Positions 8,887 to 17,970 of a stretch of 50,182 bases of DNA are shown one piece after another; the first letter of the stretch is position 1, and each line of letters starts with the position of its first letter. The notes beneath the pieces are model-generated. The model was not told where the DNA came from. It did no database searches and saw only the letters and a program-made list of their open reading frames with translations. The stretch spans positions 1 through 50,182 of the forward strand of contig JASLID010000061.1 in NCBI GenBank assembly GCA_030153045.1. Direction: 5' to 3'. A program made the translations under genes and the position numbers. This DNA comes from Flavobacterium sp. (GTDB taxonomy: Bacteria; Bacteroidota; Bacteroidia; Flavobacteriales; Flavobacteriaceae).

Positions 8887-9780
8887 TTATTTTTTAAAGA
8901 AAAGAATATAAATTAACATTTTAAAATTATTAGTTTTAAAAACCCAGAAAAAATCTAACATAAAACAATACTTCATGGTTTTGAAAAAACTTGTTTTTAT
9001 GTTGTTAATCTGCATTTTACACAAATTGTTTAATAAAAACAGATATTCTTTCTTATTGATCCTTTTAACTGATAATTGTTCTCTTAAAATGTTTTTCAAA
9101 TATAATGGTAATTGAAGATATTTTAGAGTATCACTGGACATATTTTGATCATGAACACGATATTGCACCAATGGTTCGTCAATATAATAAAATTGGGTAT
9201 AAAATGAGGTTCTAATCCAATATTCAATATCTTCTAGTGCTGCAGGAATATTTTCATTGAATCCACCAACTTTATCGATAACTTCTTTTCTGACCATAGG
9301 TGTTGGCATCATGACGGTCCAATTTCCCATCATTCTCAAAGAGACATCTCCATGCTTTACGTGAGGAGTACCTGGTCTTCCAGTAATTTCATCTTTTACA
9401 ACACCATCGCCATCGATGACTTGACAATAGGCATGAACTAATCCAAAATCAGGGTTTTTATCTAAAACATCCACTTGCTTTTTTAATTTTTCTGGCGACC
9501 ATAAATCATCATCATCTACAAAGGCAATGTACTTCCCTTTTGCCTTTTTAATCCCAACATTTCGAGGTTTAGCTGGACCTCCTGAGTTTTCAATTTTAAT
9601 ATAATGCACTTTGTCCAAAGAATTACAAAGCAGCAAGTTATCATCGTTTGGAGTTCCATCATCCACAACAATAATTTCAAAATCTTGAAAAGTTTGTTTT
9701 TGAATACTTTCAAGAGTCTGTTTCAGATAATACGTTCTTTTGTAGGTAGGAATAACAACACTAACTAACGGATCTGACAT
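8887..9780 (-). CDS. GT2 family glycosyltransferase
   Basis: 297 residues with a complete GT-A domain: VSVVIPTYKRTYYLKQTL, IIVVDDGTPNDDN and the DDDD run at about 89-92 (FVDDDDLWSPEK). The later ALEDIEYWIRT supplies the ED motif of the inverting catalytic base region. The last 40 residues are basic and aromatic, suggesting contact with the membrane. It overlaps the next upstream GT2 gene by 16 nt. Sugar specificity is unknown. Confidence 0.82.
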   Translation of the reverse strand: MSDPLVSVVIPTYKRTYYLKQTLESIQKQTFQDFEIIVVDDGTPNDDNLLLCNSLDKVHYIKIENSGGPAKPRNVGIKKAKGKYIAFVDDDDLWSPEKLKKQVDVLDKNPDFGLVHAYCQVIDGDGVVKDEITGRPGTPHVKHGDVSLRMMGNWTVMMPTPMVRKEVIDKVGGFNENIPAALEDIEYWIRTSFYTQFYYIDEPLVQYRVHDQNMSSDTLKYLQLPLYLKNILREQLSVKRINKKEYLFLLNNLCKMQINNIKTSFFKTMKYCFMLDFFWVFKTNNFKMLIYILFFKK

Positions 9781-10553
9781 ATTTTTTTAATTTTGTTAGC
9801 AATACGCTTCATAATACCTTGAATTGTTTTTTGCTTGGTTTGATTGAGTTCGCTTTGCAAACTAAGCATATTTTTATAATCTGGATAAAAAACACTATAA
9901 TATTCTTCAAACATCTTCTCATTCTCTAATACTTGTCTTTCTTTATGAAGCGGTTCATTACTTACACCCGATAAATCAAAAATAGTAAGAGCATAATTAA
10001 TGTATTGAAAAACAAACTGATTACTTAAAAAACATTTGATAAAAAAAGCCCTGTCGGAAACAATTTTATAACGCTCATCGTACAATCCCATTTTATCAAA
10101 AACTTCACGTTTAAAAAAGGTGCTTTGATGAGGCAAAGAAGACCTTACAAAAAACAATGGGGTTAAAGAATCAGGATATACTTTGCCTCCATTTTCAAAT
10201 TTATAATCACCATAAACAATATCACCATTAAAATCTGGATGGGCAATAAAATCTTTTAATGCAGTTGCACCATTGAGTAAATCACCACTGTTTAAAAATA
10301 AAAAATAGTCACCCTTAGCGAAACGAATTCCTTTATTCATCGCATTGTAAATGCCCGTGTCATTTTCACTAATCCAATGATGGATTTTATTCTCATACTT
10401 TTGGATAACGGTAACACTATCATCGATGGAATTACCATCAATAACAACATACTCAAAATCCTGAAAGGTTTGAGAAATAACAGATTGAATGGTTTTTTCT
10501 AGACCAACAGCATCGTTGTAGTTAATTGTTATGATAGATAAAAATGGTCTCAT
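9765..10553 (-). CDS. GT2 family glycosyltransferase (WcaE-like)
   Basis: 262 residues. LSIITINYNDAVGLEKTIQS and VIDGNSIDDSV are typical of the WcaE-like GT2 group, which replaces DXD with the segment FLNSGD (about 86-91 here). GIYNAMNKGI is shared with the protein at 13123-13932, of which this is a clear paralogue. The start overlaps the preceding GT4 gene by 4 nt (ATGA). It probably adds one sugar in the repeat of the ABC-exported glycan; linkage is unknown. Confidence 0.82.
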   Translation of the reverse strand: MRPFLSIITINYNDAVGLEKTIQSVISQTFQDFEYVVIDGNSIDDSVTVIQKYENKIHHWISENDTGIYNAMNKGIRFAKGDYFLFLNSGDLLNGATALKDFIAHPDFNGDIVYGDYKFENGGKVYPDSLTPLFFVRSSLPHQSTFFKREVFDKMGLYDERYKIVSDRAFFIKCFLSNQFVFQYINYALTIFDLSGVSNEPLHKERQVLENEKMFEEYYSVFYPDYKNMLSLQSELNQTKQKTIQGIMKRIANKIKKICQIR

Positions 10554-11779
10554 TTTAAATTATTATATATTTCAATGTATTTTTGAGCTTGACTTTTAAA
10601 ATTAAAATGCCCTTCTGCATATTTCCTAATCCTCTCGTTATTAAAACTTTTTTTTGTTTCGGAAAACTTAATAATAACTTCTGCCAAAGCTATCGAATCG
10701 ACTTTACTGGCCAATAAACCTGTATGTCCTGAAACAACATGCTCGCTTACACCTCCTATTGGAAATCCAATCATTGGGGTTCCGCAGGCAAAAGATTCTA
10801 ACATAACATTTGGCAAATTATCTTCAATACTTGGCAAAACAAAAACATCTGCTAAGGCATACAATTTTGCCATCTCTTCAGGCGAACTAATGTTACCACA
10901 AGATATTATTTTTATATTGTTAAATATTGGCAAATCCCCTTTACCAACAGCTATAACAGTAATTTTTAAAGCTTGAATGATTTTTAAAGCTTCTATTAGC
11001 AAATGAAATCCTTTCCTTTTATTTTTAATGCTATCAGCCACAAATAAAAGTACAAATTCATCTTGACCAATGCCATACTCTTTCCTTACGCTTGTTTTGT
11101 CTTGAATTTTAAATACATTTAAATCTATCGAATTTACAATAGCTGTTTTAGGTAATTTTTCAAAAAAAGAAGAACGAGTCACTTCACCAAGCAACCATTT
11201 AGAGGGTGTAACAATAGTTCCGCTATGAATTAAATTGGTTTGTTGTAATTTTATGGTTTTAATACAATCATCAATAACTTTTGAATACTTCTCATTTTCG
11301 ATTTCATCATTTTTATAATGGTATATTCCTTGAAAAGGGTTCATATCATGCAATGTCCAAACAATCGGTTTTTGGCAATGTTTAAAAAAAGAAGGATAAT
11401 CGATAAAATCGCCCACCCAATGCAAATTAATAATATCGGCTTCTTTTACCAAGGGATGCTCATGCAATTTAAAATGACTAAAAGGCAATGAAATGACCTC
11501 ATAATGAAGCTCTTTTTTAACTTTCTCTAATTGAGAACTCCATTTTTGAGCTACATTAGGAAACAAAACCGTCTTTAATTTAAATACTGTTTTTTGAATA
11601 AGATTAGGTCTTTTATAGCTAAAGAAAGCATCTTCAACCATTTCATTTTCAAAATTGAGGGTCAAATTCCCGCTTAAAAAAGCACTTTTTACCCCGTTTT
11701 CCAGTAATGCATTATGCAATCTCCTAGCGGCTATTCCGGCCCCTCCTTTTGATGATATGGTAATTTGCAGTACTTTCAT
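10550..11779 (-). CDS. GT4 family glycosyltransferase (GT-B)
   Basis: 409 residues with the two Rossmann-like lobes of GT-B enzymes. The N-terminus KVLQITISSKGGAGIAARRLHNAL forms the acceptor lobe. The C-terminal donor lobe has LLFVADSIKNKRKGFHLL, AVGKGDLP, ALADVFVLPSIEDNLPNVMLESFACGTP and IGGVSEHV, which contains the EX7E motif. It probably transfers a sugar from a nucleotide donor to a lipid-linked intermediate at the cytoplasmic face. It overlaps both neighbours by 4 nt (ATGA). Specificity unknown. Confidence 0.83.
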   Translation of the reverse strand: MKVLQITISSKGGAGIAARRLHNALLENGVKSAFLSGNLTLNFENEMVEDAFFSYKRPNLIQKTVFKLKTVLFPNVAQKWSSQLEKVKKELHYEVISLPFSHFKLHEHPLVKEADIINLHWVGDFIDYPSFFKHCQKPIVWTLHDMNPFQGIYHYKNDEIENEKYSKVIDDCIKTIKLQQTNLIHSGTIVTPSKWLLGEVTRSSFFEKLPKTAIVNSIDLNVFKIQDKTSVRKEYGIGQDEFVLLFVADSIKNKRKGFHLLIEALKIIQALKITVIAVGKGDLPIFNNIKIISCGNISSPEEMAKLYALADVFVLPSIEDNLPNVMLESFACGTPMIGFPIGGVSEHVVSGHTGLLASKVDSIALAEVIIKFSETKKSFNNERIRKYAEGHFNFKSQAQKYIEIYNNLK

Positions 11780-12534
11780 AATCCTTTTGCTTTGGTGTAT
11801 AATTGATGGTATATCTTTCTGGAAAATTCTTTCCCATATCTTTTAAAGTAAGCAAACGAATACCCATAAAAAAGAAAATCAATCACTACCTCTTTTAAAT
11901 TTTTAAACGACGCTGATATCCCGATCATCTCCGATTTTGCCCAAGAATGATCCCATAAATGCACGGCATAGCTTTCGGGCTTTATAAATACTGCATAATC
12001 TTTCATCCTGTTTTCGTAAGATAATGGATAAAACGACATAACATCTAATATGATTTCGCCTTCTATAAGGCTCTGTCTATTAATTAACGGTGAAAAAGTA
12101 TGTGTAATTACTGGTGGTGAAAAAGCATTAAACTCGGTTTTGTTGTAAAACTCAACCATGTGCTTTAAAAAACGGTGGCCAGGAACAGCTCCAAACAAAC
12201 CAAAAGCGACTCTCTCGTTTGATTCTTCAGCTGTAAAAAAATCATTCCTTAACATGACATCGATGGGTTTTAGCAACAACATATCGGTATCGAGATAAAC
12301 ACCTCCGTATTCAAACAATACCTTAGCTCTAATATAATCAGCAACAAAGGCATACTTTTTTTTTCGTAAAGCATTATTATAAAATGATCCAGCGTATTTT
12401 TTGGAATTTTCTTCATTCCATTCTATAATTTCAAAATCGGGACAAAACACACTCCATGATTGCAAACATAGCTCAAATGTTTTGGGCTTTTGACCATAGC
12501 CAAACCAACAATAATGAAGTTTTTTGGGAATCAT
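11776..12534 (-). CDS. GT32-type glycosyltransferase with DXD motif
   Basis: 252 residues. IPKKLHYCWFG at the N-terminus and KVLFEYGGVYLDTDMLLLKP, with the DTD metal site at about 82-84, are the signatures of the Gly_transf_sug/GT32 group that includes capsular polysaccharide synthesis proteins. Retaining transfer from a UDP- or GDP-sugar is expected. The codons for RKKKYAF contain a run of nine A on the coding strand (plus strand T run ending at about 12364), a possible slippage site. It overlaps the downstream GT4 by 4 nt. Confidence 0.8.
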   Translation of the reverse strand: MIPKKLHYCWFGYGQKPKTFELCLQSWSVFCPDFEIIEWNEENSKKYAGSFYNNALRKKKYAFVADYIRAKVLFEYGGVYLDTDMLLLKPIDVMLRNDFFTAEESNERVAFGLFGAVPGHRFLKHMVEFYNKTEFNAFSPPVITHTFSPLINRQSLIEGEIILDVMSFYPLSYENRMKDYAVFIKPESYAVHLWDHSWAKSEMIGISASFKNLKEVVIDFLFYGYSFAYFKRYGKEFSRKIYHQLYTKAKGL

Positions 12535-12543
12535 AGTTTGGTT

Positions 12544-13116
12544 TTAAATCACAAAGACTACTCTGTTTATTTTCACACTTGCAATCATTTCTTCTTTCAT
12601 TTTGGGATCTATATTTCCTCTCAAAGTATACTCTTCACCAAATGTGTTGTTTTCATTCATTTCGAGTTTTTGCTTTTCAACATACTCTTTAGTGGTACAA
12701 ATGAATTTGGCTGGATTTCCAGCATAGACCGAATTGTCCGAAATATCTTTTGTGATTACGGAACCTGCTCCAATAACAACATCATTTCCTATAGTTACTC
12801 CCGGCATTACAATACTCCCAGTCCCTATAAAAACGTTATTCCCAATAACTACATTTTTAACTTTTGTGTAATTAAGATGAATTTTTGTACTGGCATCATG
12901 TGCCAGTATATGAACCCTTGGCGCCAACGTAACATTATTCCCAATAGTAATATGCCAGCAGTGTGAATAATCGATAATGCACTCCGGAAGCATATTAAAA
13001 TTTTCCCCAACATTCAAACCGTTTTCTTTAAGTGTCTCCAATAAGGTTTTATGGATCAGTTTATTATTATTTATCCTTAATATTTTTTTGACTGCTTTTT
13101 TTAAAAAATATTTCAT
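12544..13116 (-). CDS. Hexapeptide-repeat O-acetyltransferase (WbbJ/maltose-acetyltransferase-like)
   Basis: 190 residues with a left-handed beta-helix: ITIGNNVTLAPRVHILAHD, VVIGNNVFIGTGSIVMPGVTIGNDVVIGAGSVITKDI, then the typical end SVYAGNPAKFI. The HDAS element fits the catalytic His region of this family. The C-terminal tail is charged and ends hydrophobic (VKINRVVFVI). It probably acetylates a sugar hydroxyl of the repeat unit. It stands 6 nt after the GT2 gene and 9 nt before the GT32 gene. Acceptor unknown. Confidence 0.77.
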   Translation of the reverse strand: MKYFLKKAVKKILRINNNKLIHKTLLETLKENGLNVGENFNMLPECIIDYSHCWHITIGNNVTLAPRVHILAHDASTKIHLNYTKVKNVVIGNNVFIGTGSIVMPGVTIGNDVVIGAGSVITKDISDNSVYAGNPAKFICTTKEYVEKQKLEMNENNTFGEEYTLRGNIDPKMKEEMIASVKINRVVFVI

Positions 13117-13122
13117 TTGTCT

Positions 13123-13932
13123 TTAAAAAAATTGAGTTAAACATTTCAACAGCAACGAACTTATTTTTCTGCCGAGGTAACTTTTTTCCAATTGCTGCAA
13201 CATTTTAAACCTATTCATTGCCAGTAATCGTTTATTTTTTTCAGCATTTATATAATCATCATAAAACAAAGAGAATTCCTGACTTAAAACACTCTCTCGT
13301 TCTTTTTTCCTTACGAAAGTCCCTTCTGCACTAGAACTTATACCATCTAAATAATAAGTGGAGAGAATTTCATGAACTGCTTTATACGTAGCATTGTGAA
13401 ATACAATGGCATGAATGAAAAATCTCCAATCAGCTACAATCTTGAGTGTTTCATCATACAATCCCACTTTGCCAAATAGGCTTCTTTTTATAAAAACCGC
13501 CTGATGAGCTAAAGTATCATCGACCAAATAAGAAAATTTAATCTTCTCCGGATGCTTATTTATCTGATTAAATCCCTGTCCTAAAACATTAATATCAAAA
13601 GCAATTATATCAGTATTATCGATATATTTATCAATTCCGTTTAAAACATCATCATTATAAAGATGGTCACCGCTATTCAGAAAAAGTAAATAATCGCTGG
13701 TTGCCATTTTTATTCCTTTGTTCAAGGCATTATAAATTCCGTTGTCTTTTTCACTAACCCATTTATTGATAAACGCTTCATGTTCTTTAATTACAGTAAC
13801 ACTATCGTCAGACGAACCACCATCAATAACAATATATTCCATATCGGAATAGTTTTGTTCTTTGACACTTTGTATCGTTCGAAGTAAACCAGAAGCGTTA
13901 TTATAATTAATGGTAATTACAGAAAGTTTCAT
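13123..13932 (-). CDS. GT2 family glycosyltransferase (WcaE-like), paralogue of 9765-10553
   Basis: 269 residues. LSVITINYNNASGLLRTIQS, VIDGGSSDDSVTVI, GIYNALNKGI and FLNSGD (about 84-89) match the paralogous GT2 protein almost segment by segment, so one arose from the other or from a common ancestor. The C-terminus ends in basic and hydrophobic residues. No strong promoter is seen in the 40 bp before it, so it is likely read from the Wzm/Wzt transcript. The sugar is unknown. Confidence 0.82.
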   Translation of the reverse strand: MKLSVITINYNNASGLLRTIQSVKEQNYSDMEYIVIDGGSSDDSVTVIKEHEAFINKWVSEKDNGIYNALNKGIKMATSDYLLFLNSGDHLYNDDVLNGIDKYIDNTDIIAFDINVLGQGFNQINKHPEKIKFSYLVDDTLAHQAVFIKRSLFGKVGLYDETLKIVADWRFFIHAIVFHNATYKAVHEILSTYYLDGISSSAEGTFVRKKERESVLSQEFSLFYDDYINAEKNKRLLAMNRFKMLQQLEKSYLGRKISSLLLKCLTQFF

Positions 13933-13972
13933 TTATAAATGATATTTAAAACACATGATTGAAAAAACTAAA

Positions 13973-14848
13973 TCAATTCAGCTTTTTCTTGGCAATTAAG
14001 TTAATATAAGGATAATGCATCTTTTTTATTTCTTTAACTAACTCTCCGTTTTCAATTCTGAACCATTCATAACCTAATTTTTCCATTTCATAAAAAATTT
14101 CGTGAGTACAATATCCTGCATTAAACGTGTTTTCTTCGGTAAATTCTACCATTACTATTGGGGAGTAATTTTCAAAAAATGATTTTCCGCCTTGAAGAAC
14201 AAACTTTTCCCAACCTTCTACATCAATTTTAATAAGCTTGATTGTACTTTTATCTAAATTCTCAAGTTCTTTATCTAAAGTAGACACTTTTATATCTATT
14301 GATTTTCTTAGTTTATAATCATTAGTAGGTGCAAAAGAATTCCAAGCATCAAAACCGGTATCAGATATGTAAAATTTTAATTCATCATCTTTATCTGAAA
14401 GTCCAACATTTCGTGATTCGATGTTTTTAATATGATTTAATTCGATATTTTCGTTTAATCTTCTATAAGTTTCGGGAGCAGGTTCAAAGCAAATCACTTT
14501 CCCTTTATCCCCAATCTTTTTTGAAGCTAATAGAGAAAAAAGCCCAATATTTGCACCTATATCGATAAAAGTATCTCCTACTATCAAGCTTTTTAATACA
14601 TATTTTATCTCATCTTCCTCAAATCCACCTCTCTGAATAAATCTTGATAAAATACTATCTTTATAAAGGTTTATTTTCAGATTTGTATCTATATCAAAGA
14701 GAATTTTATCATTGTTACCGAATAACACATCCCATTTTTTGTCGGCAACAACATTATCTTTTCTTTCAAAATATTGAATCATTTTCATTGAAAATTTATT
14801 TACTTTAATAAATAATCCATGAAAAAGAAATTTAAAAATTTTATACAT
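13973..14848 (-). CDS. FkbM family SAM-dependent methyltransferase
   Basis: 291 residues. The SAM-binding motif is FIDIGANIGLFSLLAS (about 94-109), followed by VICFEPAPETYRRL and IKLIKIDVEGWEKFVLQGG, the FkbM signatures. Enzymes of this family O-methylate sugars or polyketides. Its start overlaps the wzt end by 8 nt, and Wzt here has a C-terminal carbohydrate-binding-type extension. A terminal methyl cap recognised by Wzt, as in E. coli O8/O9, is therefore a reasonable hypothesis. A methylated internal sugar is the alternative. Confidence 0.82.
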   Translation of the reverse strand: MYKIFKFLFHGLFIKVNKFSMKMIQYFERKDNVVADKKWDVLFGNNDKILFDIDTNLKINLYKDSILSRFIQRGGFEEDEIKYVLKSLIVGDTFIDIGANIGLFSLLASKKIGDKGKVICFEPAPETYRRLNENIELNHIKNIESRNVGLSDKDDELKFYISDTGFDAWNSFAPTNDYKLRKSIDIKVSTLDKELENLDKSTIKLIKIDVEGWEKFVLQGGKSFFENYSPIVMVEFTEENTFNAGYCTHEIFYEMEKLGYEWFRIENGELVKEIKKMHYPYINLIAKKKLN

Positions 14849-16148
14849 CTATCTGTGTTTTAATTAATGTGTTTTCCCAATTTAACATTGGCATTATTAT
14901 TCCTGGTCTCTGATCTTTATAAGCTTTATTTGTTCCATCATTGTTACTTACGAAGAAATTTACAACTAAATCATCATCATGTACCAACCATCTTACAGCG
15001 TGAATTCCTATACTAAACTTTAGCCCGTAAAGTCCTGATTTTAATAAATTGGGCGGAATTATTACTTTTGAACAGTACTTACCAGCATCAGTTATCGAAA
15101 TAGCGTGACTATTATCGTCGTTAAAGCTTCTAAAGACAACTACTTCTGAACTCAAATCGATTAAATCAAATCCAACTCTTAAACCTTGTATATTATTTTT
15201 TACAATATAATTGAAACTAATATTTATATTTTCATTTGATAAAAAGTTGTAATTATCTACCTCTCCTTGATGAATTTTATAATCTAATAATTTGAATTCT
15301 GTATCATCATTTTCTGTAATAAATTGATTTACTTTATATAATGAGGAATTAATTTTGTTTGAATTTAAATATTCTCTAATCCCTTGTTCTACATTACCAT
15401 CATAACTTATATTTCCGTTTTCGACAACAATTAATCTTGTACAAAGAGATTGCACTGCTACCATATTATGACTCACAAACAAAACGGTTCGTCCACCATC
15501 TCGAGACATATCTTGCATTTTGCCAATGGCTTTCTTTTGAAATTCTGCATCTCCAACGGCTAAAACTTCGTCAACCACTAAAATTTCAGGATCCAAATGT
15601 GCTGCAACTGCAAAGGCTAGTCTCACAGTCATTCCGCTACTGTAACGTTTTACCGGAGTATCTATATAACGTTCACATCCTGAAAATTCAATAATTTCAT
15701 CCATTTTAGATGCAATCTCTTTTTTGGTCATTCCTAGAATGGCTCCGTTCAAATAAATATTTTCTCTTCCTGTCATTTCAGGATGAAAACCGGTACCTAC
15801 TTCTAGGAGAGAGGCAATTCTGCCTTTGGTTTTTATGCTACCTGTAGTTGGTGATGTTACTCTTGACAATATTTTAAGAAGTGTCGATTTCCCAGCTCCA
15901 TTCTTTCCAATTATCCCTAAAACTTCCCCTTGGTTCACTTCAAAATTGATGTTCTGTAACGCCCAAACATAATCTGAATCGCCTTTTATACTTCGATCAT
16001 TAGTTTCGCCAATTTTAAGAAATGGATCCTCTTTACCACGCATTTTGGCCCACCAGCGATTCAAATCATGAGTAATGGTTCCAGTACCCACCTGTCCTAA
16101 TCGATATTGTTTAGATACGTTTTCTACTTTTAAAATAATTTCACTCAT
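14841..16148 (-). CDS. wzt: Wzt-like polysaccharide ABC exporter ATPase with C-terminal sugar-binding domain
   Basis: 435 residues. The ATPase half has Walker A GKNGAGKS at 81-88, the signature around YSSGM (169-173), Walker B ILVVDE at about 189-194, and the switch His in LFVSHN. From about residue 255 onward a beta-rich extension follows (FNYIVKNNIQGLRVGFDLIDLS, YGLKFSIGIH), matching the Wzt C-terminal domain that binds the finished end of the glycan. It pairs with the permease 2 nt upstream. Together they flip a completed undecaprenyl-linked polysaccharide across the inner membrane. Function is well supported; the cargo is not known. Confidence 0.9.
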   Translation of the reverse strand: MSEIILKVENVSKQYRLGQVGTGTITHDLNRWWAKMRGKEDPFLKIGETNDRSIKGDSDYVWALQNINFEVNQGEVLGIIGKNGAGKSTLLKILSRVTSPTTGSIKTKGRIASLLEVGTGFHPEMTGRENIYLNGAILGMTKKEIASKMDEIIEFSGCERYIDTPVKRYSSGMTVRLAFAVAAHLDPEILVVDEVLAVGDAEFQKKAIGKMQDMSRDGGRTVLFVSHNMVAVQSLCTRLIVVENGNISYDGNVEQGIREYLNSNKINSSLYKVNQFITENDDTEFKLLDYKIHQGEVDNYNFLSNENINISFNYIVKNNIQGLRVGFDLIDLSSEVVVFRSFNDDNSHAISITDAGKYCSKVIIPPNLLKSGLYGLKFSIGIHAVRWLVHDDDLVVNFFVSNNDGTNKAYKDQRPGIIMPMLNWENTLIKTQIDV

Positions 16149-16150
16149 AA

Positions 16151-17020
16151 TTAGATAACGTCGATGAAGTTTTTTTCGGTTTTGTTAAAAACAAGCACAC
16201 CGAAAAAGAAAATGATTAAAGAAAAAGCAAGTGAATATAGGATTCCAAACAAATCTACAACACCACTACCTAAAAAAGCATACTTAAAAAAATCGAAAAT
16301 ACTTGTCAAGGGATTTAAATACACGAGGTAGTGCAACGATTCAGGTAATTTTTCGAGCGCTAATGAGGTAGGATACACAATAGGTGTAACATACATATAC
16401 AGAGAAATTCCAAAAGAAATAACAAAAGTTAAATCTCTATATTTTGTGGTTAAAGATGTAATAATCATACCCAATCCTAAGGAAAGTAAAATCATAACCA
16501 ACAAAAGAATGGGTGTATAAATGATATAATAATTAGGATGAACATTATAACCTTGATACATACAAAGCAAAAGAACCCCTATAAAAAAAACAAACTGAAT
16601 GGCGAATTTAACCAAGTTAGAAACTACAATTGACAAAGGCATAATTAACCTAGGGAAGTAAACTTTTCCAAATAAATTTTGATTGGTTTTAAACACTTCG
16701 GAAGTCGATTTAAAACAATCGGAAAAATAAAACCACAAAACATTCCCTGCCAATACAAACAAAAAGTAAGGCACTCCATCAGATGGAATATTTGAAATTC
16801 GGCTAAAAATAACAAACTGAATAAAAGAGGTTATTAAAGGCTGAATAATAAACCAAATGGGACCTAAAATAGTTTGTTTATAAAAAGTAACAATATCTCT
16901 TTTCACAAAAAGAAACAACAAATCTTTATAACGCCATAATTCTTTAAAATCAAGTTCTAATAAACTTGATTTTGAATTTATTTCATACAACCACTCATCA
17001 TTAATTGGTTTCTCTTGCAT
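16151..17020 (-). CDS. wzm: Wzm-like polysaccharide ABC transporter permease
   Basis: 289 residues with about six membrane helices. An amphipathic N-terminus with LDFKELWRYKDLLFLFVKRD precedes KQTILGPIWFIIQPL, both typical of ABC-2 type O-antigen permeases. It is the first gene of the left minus-strand operon and sits head to head with the plus-strand phosphatase gene, across a 173 bp divergent intergenic region. Wzt follows immediately. No strong minus-strand promoter was found; a near match to TAnnTTTG (TTATTTTG) lies at about 17074-17081. Confidence 0.9.
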   Translation of the reverse strand: MQEKPINDEWLYEINSKSSLLELDFKELWRYKDLLFLFVKRDIVTFYKQTILGPIWFIIQPLITSFIQFVIFSRISNIPSDGVPYFLFVLAGNVLWFYFSDCFKSTSEVFKTNQNLFGKVYFPRLIMPLSIVVSNLVKFAIQFVFFIGVLLLCMYQGYNVHPNYYIIYTPILLLVMILLSLGLGMIITSLTTKYRDLTFVISFGISLYMYVTPIVYPTSLALEKLPESLHYLVYLNPLTSIFDFFKYAFLGSGVVDLFGILYSLAFSLIIFFFGVLVFNKTEKNFIDVI

Positions 17021-17160
17021 GCTTAAAAAACATTAGGTATTAGTTCGTAAATCTATAAATTTAATTCCATTAGCAAAATAAAATTCCTTTAAAAGTAGAG
17101 GAAAAGAACGGATTAACTAAATAAAAACACCCCAAACCAAAAAATCCCAAAAAGGAATCT

Positions 17161-17168
17161 TATTTTTG
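17161..17168 (+). promoter_or_regulatory. Putative Bacteroidota -7 box for the PHP phosphatase gene
   Basis: TATTTTTG fits TAnnTTTG exactly and lies 25 nt before the GTG start at 17194, a sensible leader length. No TTG or TTTG -33 element is seen 17-23 nt upstream, so the promoter is either weak or a chance match in AT-rich DNA. Confidence 0.4.
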
Positions 17169-17193
17169 CGTTCATCTGTTAAAATAAATTATT

Positions 17194-17928
17194 GTGATTT
17201 TTTTCAAAAAAAATAAAACCATTCTCAAGGATCTAATTCCTGACAACCATATAGACATTCATTCGCATCTTTTACCAGGCATAGACGATGGTGCTCAAAC
17301 CATAGAAGACACTATATTTTTAGTGAATAGTTTAAAAAATATGGGAATGGTAAAATTAATTACAACTCCCCACACTTTTAGTGGATTTTGGGAAAACACT
17401 AAAGACAAAATTCAAAAACTGGAAGTGGAAACTATTTCGAGTTTAAAAGAAAACAATATCACTATTCCTCTTCAGGCGGCGTCTGAATATTTATTAGATG
17501 ACCATTTTGTTTCTTTATTTCAAAAAGGGGAAATTTTAACTTTAAAAGACAATTATGTATTGGTTGAAATGTCATATTTAAATGCACCTATACAGCTTTA
17601 TGATATTATTTTTGACTTGCAGGTTGCCGGATATAAACCCGTCTTAGCACATCCGGAACGTTATACATTTTATCATAATAATTTTGATGAATTTGTAAAA
17701 TTAAAAAATGCAGGCTGCCTATTTCAGCTCAATTTATTATCGGTAGTGGGGTATTATGGGGAAGCTGTAGCAGAATGTGCAAAAAAGATACTTAAGAAAG
17801 GTTTATTTGATTTTGTGGGATCTGATGTGCATCATAAAAAACACATTGCCTCTTTTGACAAAAAGGTTTTACTAAAAGACATACAACCCCTGAAAGAGAT
17901 TATACAAAACAATCAGTTTTTCAAATAA
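17194..17928 (+). CDS. CpsB/Wzb-type PHP-domain protein tyrosine phosphatase
   Basis: 244 residues, the only clear plus-strand gene. PHP-fold metal ligands are visible: HIDIHSHLLPGIDDG (H23, H25, D31), TTPHTF, SEYL, AHPERY and GSDVHH near the C-terminus. This is the CpsB/YwqE family, Mn-dependent phosphatases that remove phosphate from the Tyr-rich tail of bacterial tyrosine kinases. The Wzc gene (17971-20340) converges on it across a shared terminator, so it probably controls that kinase. The start is GTG; an A-rich leader stands in place of a Shine-Dalgarno. Runs of T7 and A8 occur within the first codons. Confidence 0.87.
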   Translation: MIFFKKNKTILKDLIPDNHIDIHSHLLPGIDDGAQTIEDTIFLVNSLKNMGMVKLITTPHTFSGFWENTKDKIQKLEVETISSLKENNITIPLQAASEYLLDDHFVSLFQKGEILTLKDNYVLVEMSYLNAPIQLYDIIFDLQVAGYKPVLAHPERYTFYHNNFDEFVKLKNAGCLFQLNLLSVVGYYGEAVAECAKKILKKGLFDFVGSDVHHKKHIASFDKKVLLKDIQPLKEIIQNNQFFK

Positions 17929-17958
17929 AAAAAGAGGCAATTGCCTCTTTTTTTATTT
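17923..17958. terminator. Bidirectional intrinsic terminator between convergent genes
   Basis: A perfect 36 bp palindrome centred between 17940 and 17941. The core is GAGGC-AATT-GCCTC flanked by seven A on the left and seven T on the right, so the RNA from either strand forms a hairpin followed by a U tract. It overlaps the TAA stop of the phosphatase gene and precedes the wzc stop at 17971 by 12 nt. It ends transcription from both sides. Confidence 0.9.
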
Positions 17959-17970
17959 AATCTATTTTAC

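Noticed and set aside
12490..12966. Open frame of 158 codons on the plus strand opposite the hexapeptide acyltransferase
   Set aside because: Composition is biased by the opposing repeats, no motif was recognised, and the minus-strand gene is certain.
17021..17193. Minus-strand promoter for wzm in the divergent region
   Set aside because: Only a one-mismatch -7 box (about 17074-17081) and no -33 element were seen, too little for a separate feature.
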